NCBI GenBank assembly: GCA_018398575.1
Contig: JAGTXZ010000011.1
Location: 2,294,001 to 2,358,000, forward strand
Reading direction: 5' to 3'
DNA length: 64,000 nt
Source: Ampelomyces quisqualis
Taxonomy: Eukaryota > Ascomycota > Dothideomycetes > Pleosporales > Phaeosphaeriaceae
The notes under the pieces were generated by a model. That model searched no databases, was not told where the DNA came from, and saw only the letters and a program-made list of their open reading frames with translations. The position numbers were made by a program, and so were the translations under genes. Of this stretch, positions 59,781 through 64,000 are shown piece after piece. How positions within the stretch are numbered: position 1 is the stretch's first letter; every line of letters starts with the position of its first letter.

Positions 59781-62004
59781 CTTACAATTAAATTTAATTA
59801 CCTAACTAGGCTAAAGGACTCTTAGTAACCTCTATAATAGAATAAGTAACTATGCTAATAACAGTTTAAGAAATAATAGCAGAAGCTATCTAAATAAAGC
59901 GCGTAGGCGTCTCTAGGTTAGTAATTAAAACAGAGTTATATTAAATAATTAACTACGCGTATCTAGACCTAGAGGAATAGTAGATTAAGAAATAGTTATT
60001 GTTAAACAGACTAGAGGGCGCGTTAGTATAGCAGGAACTAAGCAACGTAAGGCTATTCTAGATAGATAAAGAGAAAGCTCTAGTAGAACCTAGGCCTAAC
60101 TTAGTAGAGCTTGTAAAATTACTACAAGAATAAATTGCAAGACTTATAACTTAGTCTTTCTCTTCTGCCTCTTCTAGCTACCTAGGAACTTCTACTAAAA
60201 ACCTATCTATCTAAAAAACTTACAAAGTCCTAGACCTAGAAGCTTTTAGTAGAGACTAAAGAAAGTATTGTATATTCTAGACCTAGATAAAGTACAAATT
60301 AGAGCATAATAGTGTAAGTTTAGAGTTCTAGATAAAGTACATTTTTAACTGCCTTAAGGAAATAGCTGTAAATATAGCCTTATTCTAGATAACTTAAAAC
60401 CTATTAGAGCCTACTCCTAAACTATAGAAGTTTCTTAACAACTAATTTAGAGATAAACTATACGCAGAAAGGGCTTAAACAAAGCTCTAAACAATCTAAT
60501 AAACAAAACTTCTTTACAGAACTTTAACGTAGAATTTATAAGGCTAGCCTATAATATAGGTAAAGAAGATAACAAAGTAAACTTAAAAACAAGATACCTG
60601 TATACTATATATTAGGATCTGTAGGACTAGATAATCTTAGTAGATATATAAGTATAGTAGAGTATCTATAACTTAATAGACTAGGTAGTAGTTATTAAAG
60701 AAAATTTATTCTAAGCTAAACTTAGCAGTAACTACTTAAAGAGGAAGAGCTACGCTAGGGAACCTATAGACTAAAAGTCTACAAAAGGTTACTTAGAAAG
60801 GCCTAACAAGACCTTCTATAACAAGAAAAAGGCAAAGTAAGCTATAAAGAAGAAGAAGTCTTATAGGAGGCAGAATAATTTATACCTGCGCGTAGTAAGT
60901 CTAGACATTACACTAGTAAGTGTAACTTATCTTTACTTATAAAGCAAGTTAAAATTACTTTAGCTAAAGTACTAGATAATAAAGTAGAGAGTACTTTTAG
61001 AAGTATAAGCTTAGAAAATAAGTAACTTTTGTCTAAAGGCGCAGACAGAAGTGTAATAATTTAACACCTAAAAAGAAAAAGAAATTTTAATAATTCTAAA
61101 GAAGATAGCTAGATAAGAAACCTATTACTATATATATAATTGTTAATAAATTAGCAATTGTGTCTACATTAATTAATATAAGTTACCTTACTTATACTAT
61201 TACTTTAGTAAAATTTGTTTACAAGACTAAGTTAAAGTATATAAAAGTAACTCTAAGAAAGATTAAAGGTATTGCAGGCGCCTAGACCTAGATAAGTATA
61301 GTAGTTAAAATAAGGATTAACATAGATAGCTATAGAAAAACAATTTAGGCCTATAAATTAGAAAAGGATAATAAGTACAACTTAATATTAGGCTACCTCT
61401 AGATGGATTAGTATAATGTTACTGTAGCCCTAGCAAAATAATAAGTGTATATCTACTCTATAGAGATAAGAGTAAAAAGCTAGAAAGGTAGAAAGCTTTT
61501 CTCTTTGCAAAATATTATAGTAGTAGTATACTCTACTTAGATTAATAGAGTATAGAAGGACAAGTCTATTTACTTATATATAGTATCTCTAGTAGACATC
61601 TAAAAAGCTATAAAAACAGAGGTTACTATAGACTCTAAGAAAGTGCTTTTAGAATACTTAAAAGATAAATACGAGGTCTTTCTATAGATAGAGGCTAACC
61701 TTCTGCTCTCTTAGAGGGGACTATCTATTAACTACTTAATAGAACTAATAGTAAAAGATAAAAAACTAGCAGAAGTCTTCTAAGGACTACTCTATAGTAT
61801 ATTCTAAGAAGAACCTTTAGTGCTATGCAAAGAACTTATATTATACTTAGATAGAGGCTTTATCTAGGTAAGCTGTTCTAGCGCTTTAGCGCCTGTTCTG
61901 TTTGTAAAAAACCTAGGCAGAAGCCTCTAGTTCTGCGTAGACTACTGCGCTCTAAACGCTATAATAAGAAAAGACTAGTACTTCTTACCTCTTATACAAG
62001 AAAC
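59781..62004 (+). mobile_element. Element F: Ty3/gypsy fragment, gag-protease-RT, plus strand, 3' truncated
   Basis: The gag frame begins near 59850 and contains KIKYKLEH-type capsid sequence (QIKYKLEHNSVSLEFQIKYI near 60290) and a degenerate CCHC knuckle (HYTSKC near 60900). A protease region lies near 61130-61440 (LGYLQMDQYNVTVALAKQ at its end). RT starts near 61650, with GFIQVSCSSALAPVLFVKN and FCVDYCALNAIIRKD (about 61850-61975). The RT is cut at 62004 by a B-type LTR. TAA/TAG codons are throughout. Confidence 0.75.
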
Positions 62005-62282
62005 TGTAACAACGCAGAATTAGATACGTATTAGAGGCATATAGGAGTGCGTGTTGTATCAGAGATTCTAGATTAGCTATACACCTATAGGTCTTGTACA
62101 GAAGGATAAGGAAAACTTATCCTCTATCTAATGCAATAGGCTTATATTTATAGTTAAGGTAGCAACTAAGTTAGAGCTAATTTAGAGTACTTTTAGTGCT
62201 GCCTCTGCTATCTCTTATATAATCTATTACTAAGCCTTTATAGAGTATTAGATGTAACATGTATTTACATGTGCCTATTATA
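62005..62282 (-). repeat. Element B-type LTR, third copy (278 bp)
   Basis: Starts TGTAACAACG and ends CCTATTATA on the plus strand, same orientation as 51051-51545 but lacking about 26 bp near its start. Flanks do not match (GAAAC left, TTACC right), so this is not a clean solo-LTR insertion. Confidence 0.8.
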
Positions 62283-64000
62283 TTACCCCTCTTCTTAAAA
62301 TTAATAGCCTCTATTAATTAGGTCTGTATTAGTGCGCTTTTAGATACCTTTCTAAATTTTTAAAAAGTCTTATTTACCTTAACTTTAAATTTCTAATAAC
62401 GCTTTATAGCTATTTATTGTTATTTTGCTTAGCGCAGCAGCGCGTTTATTATCCTAACTTTACTTAGAGTTTTTTTTAGAGTATATATACAAGGCTAGCC
62501 CTTAGTATACTACTTCTTTATACTCTCTTTCTACACGTTTGTATACCTACTACTATCTAACTACTCTTCTAATTTAATTACTAGCTAACTATTTTACAGA
62601 TATATATAATGCCTATTTCTGTCTCTTCTAAGGCTTATCCTCTAGCCTATTAGGTTGTTTACCTATAGGCCGCAAGGGCTTTTACTTGCGCCTAGTTTAA
62701 TATTAAGTTTAGATTCTATTTAAACATTTCTAAGAAGTGTGCATATTACACGCTCTTAAATAAAAAGTGTTGCCTAGTTTCTTTATATGCAGGCTAGGAG
62801 TATAATAGCTTTTCTAAGGCTCTTAACTGCAGGTTTGCTGCCCTAGGTAGAGACAAGCCTAACAAAGTTGTAGTAGAGTAAGAGGTTACTGTTAAGAACG
62901 CAGCGTTTTAGTTAGCTACTGTAGTGCAAGTAGGCACTGCACAAGTAGCTAACTTAAACAACGCTAACTTATTAGTTAGCGCTTATTACTAACAGGAAGA
63001 GCTAGCTAAAGAGGTTAGAAAGATAGCTAAAAAAGTTAGGGCGCTTAGAAGAAGTACAGCTAGGTTAACTAGTATAGTTGCCTAGCTAGTAGATGTTATA
63101 ATAGTATTAAGGGCTAAATAGTTAGTAGAGCAGGAGAAGGCGCAAAAGGCAGCGCAAGAGGCTAGTACTTATAGTAAGTAGAGCTAGAACAGAAGACAAC
63201 TAGGTAGTACGTTAGTGTCTGTACCTAAGGATTTAGATAGTTAAGAACGTCCTACTAGTAGCAGCAATAGTCTGCTGTTAGATCTAATAAAAGAGTAAGA
63301 CTCTTATTTTTAATAGCTATTACCTACTAGAGTAGTAGTTGCAATATTAAGTTTAATTTCCCTAACATAATTGTTTTGTAACACTATAAGATCTTTAACT
63401 TCTTTTTCTTATACTATAATCTACTTAGCTAACACTTGTAAGAGTCTTAGCTATTTTAGATAGCGTTTGTAGAACGCTTACAACATATATAGAGTGCCTA
63501 TAAAGTTTAAAGCATTATACTAGGTAGGGTTAAGATTATAGCTTACCTATTTCACGCAATACTTTAGGATAGAGCAAGATAGCTTGCTAGCTAGGATCTC
63601 TTTAACTTCCTATTCTTTAATGCCTTAAATTAGGATGCTAGATAAGTTTAGGCTTAGCTAACTAGATAGGGGGTTGTTAAGGTCCTTACAGAGGACGTCT
63701 AGAGCAAACACGTTATAGATCTTAGAGCCTTCTAGCAGTTTTAATTAAAATAAATGCCTAACTTGTTATAGAACTTTAAAGAGTCTCTCTTACAATTTAG
63801 TAAGTTTGCGACTTAGGCAGGTAATAGACAGGTTTTAAGTTAACACGTAAACCTTGTTACCTACTAACTAATTAACAAGTTGTTAATATTTATTAACTTT
63901 AGCAGCTATGCGTTGTTAAGCCTTTTCTATATTGTCTTTAGCTATACGCTAGGCTTTGTGTATATAAGTAGCTAAGCTTAAGGCGTCTTTAACATTAGTA
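62283..64000. mobile_element. Element E: partial retroelement-like unit running off the window
   Basis: RIP-affected DNA containing the plus-strand frame 62609-63298 described separately, then further TA-converted sequence to the edge. By analogy with C1/C2 it may be the 3' end of a minus-strand gypsy element, but no pol or LTR is in view. Confidence 0.4.
62609..63298 (+). pseudogene. Element E frame: Cys-rich domain plus coiled coil, C1/C2 antisense type
   Basis: ATG at 62609, stops only TAA/TAG, natural-looking end LLLDLIKE at 63298. After about 30 residues it has SKKCAYYTLLNKKCCLVSL (originally C-x2-C-x6-C by one G-to-A reversal), then a helical part rich in Ala/Leu/Lys (QEELAKEVRKIAKKVRALRR) and a Ser-rich end. 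The same Cys-then-helix layout as in C1 and C2, although the sequence differs. Confidence 0.55.

Noticed and set aside
23153..64000. AT-rich block as a centromere
   Set aside because: Everything explained so far is nested retroelements with RIP; no independent centromere evidence can be had from sequence alone.

Overview
The window comes from a filamentous ascomycete, most likely a Pleosporales-type Dothideomycete. The evidence is short (about 47-94 nt) GT-AG introns, a fungal gene set (Kei1, Sec1, Elp4, Suv3, Dib1, a GH7 cellobiohydrolase), and a bipartite layout: a gene-dense balanced-GC half (1-23152) next to an AT-rich half (23153-64000). The AT-rich half has the pattern left by repeat-induced point mutation (RIP): CpA/TpG turned into TpA, open frames broken almost only by TAA and TAG.

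Gene half: 3' end of a complex I ESSS/NDUFB11-type subunit (2-356, +); a coiled-coil nuclear-looking protein (756-1821, -); a gene-poor interval (1.8-5.3 kb); secreted GH7 cellobiohydrolase without a cellulose-binding module (5453-6914, +); F-box-like protein (7180-8541, -); Kei1-type subunit of inositolphosphorylceramide synthase (9418-10431, -) divergent from a short-chain dehydrogenase with altered catalytic residues (10946-12012, +); mitochondrial RNA helicase Suv3 (12219-14647, -) divergent from exocytic Sec1 (14876-17365, +); U5 snRNP protein Dib1 (17794-18291, +); a small unknown protein (18553-19038, -); Elongator subunit Elp4 (20260-21536, +); a small membrane protein (21668-21919, -) divergent from an Ssp120-like secretory EF-hand protein (22073-22745, +). 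Exon-intron structures were worked out by hand from splice signals, phase and family alignment from memory. The genes are ordinary housekeeping and wall-degrading functions and form no cluster.

Transposon half: a nest of dead retroelements. (A) A Ty1/copia element, 23153-31456, with 219-bp LTRs, perfect 5-bp target duplication AGTAC and a primer site complementary to the initiator-tRNA anticodon arm. It lies 4 bp outside (B-left), 31466-34555, an LTR plus gag with a CCHC knuckle. (D) A Ty3/gypsy element on the minus strand, 34556-41449, 282-bp LTRs. (B-right) An inverted copy of B, 41450-51545, split by (C1), a minus-strand gypsy element at 41560-48101 with 187-bp LTRs and duplication GATAG. 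(C2) A second C copy, 52291-58837, duplication TAAGG. (F) A plus-strand gypsy gag-protease-RT fragment, about 59.8-62.0 kb, cut off by a B-type LTR. (E) The start of another element running off the end. Two inverted copies of an 831/840-bp non-autonomous TIR element (26231-27061, 49502-50341) and a 191-bp TGTAGTA...TACTACA element (51157-51347) are nested inside.

The most unusual theme is that retroelements of different families carry, between pol and the 3' LTR, an extra reading frame on the opposite strand. In C1 and C2 (and in E, whose polarity is not shown) it codes for a Cys-rich plus helical protein. All element coding is RIP-broken, so domain calls there read TAA/TAG as former Gln/Trp codons.
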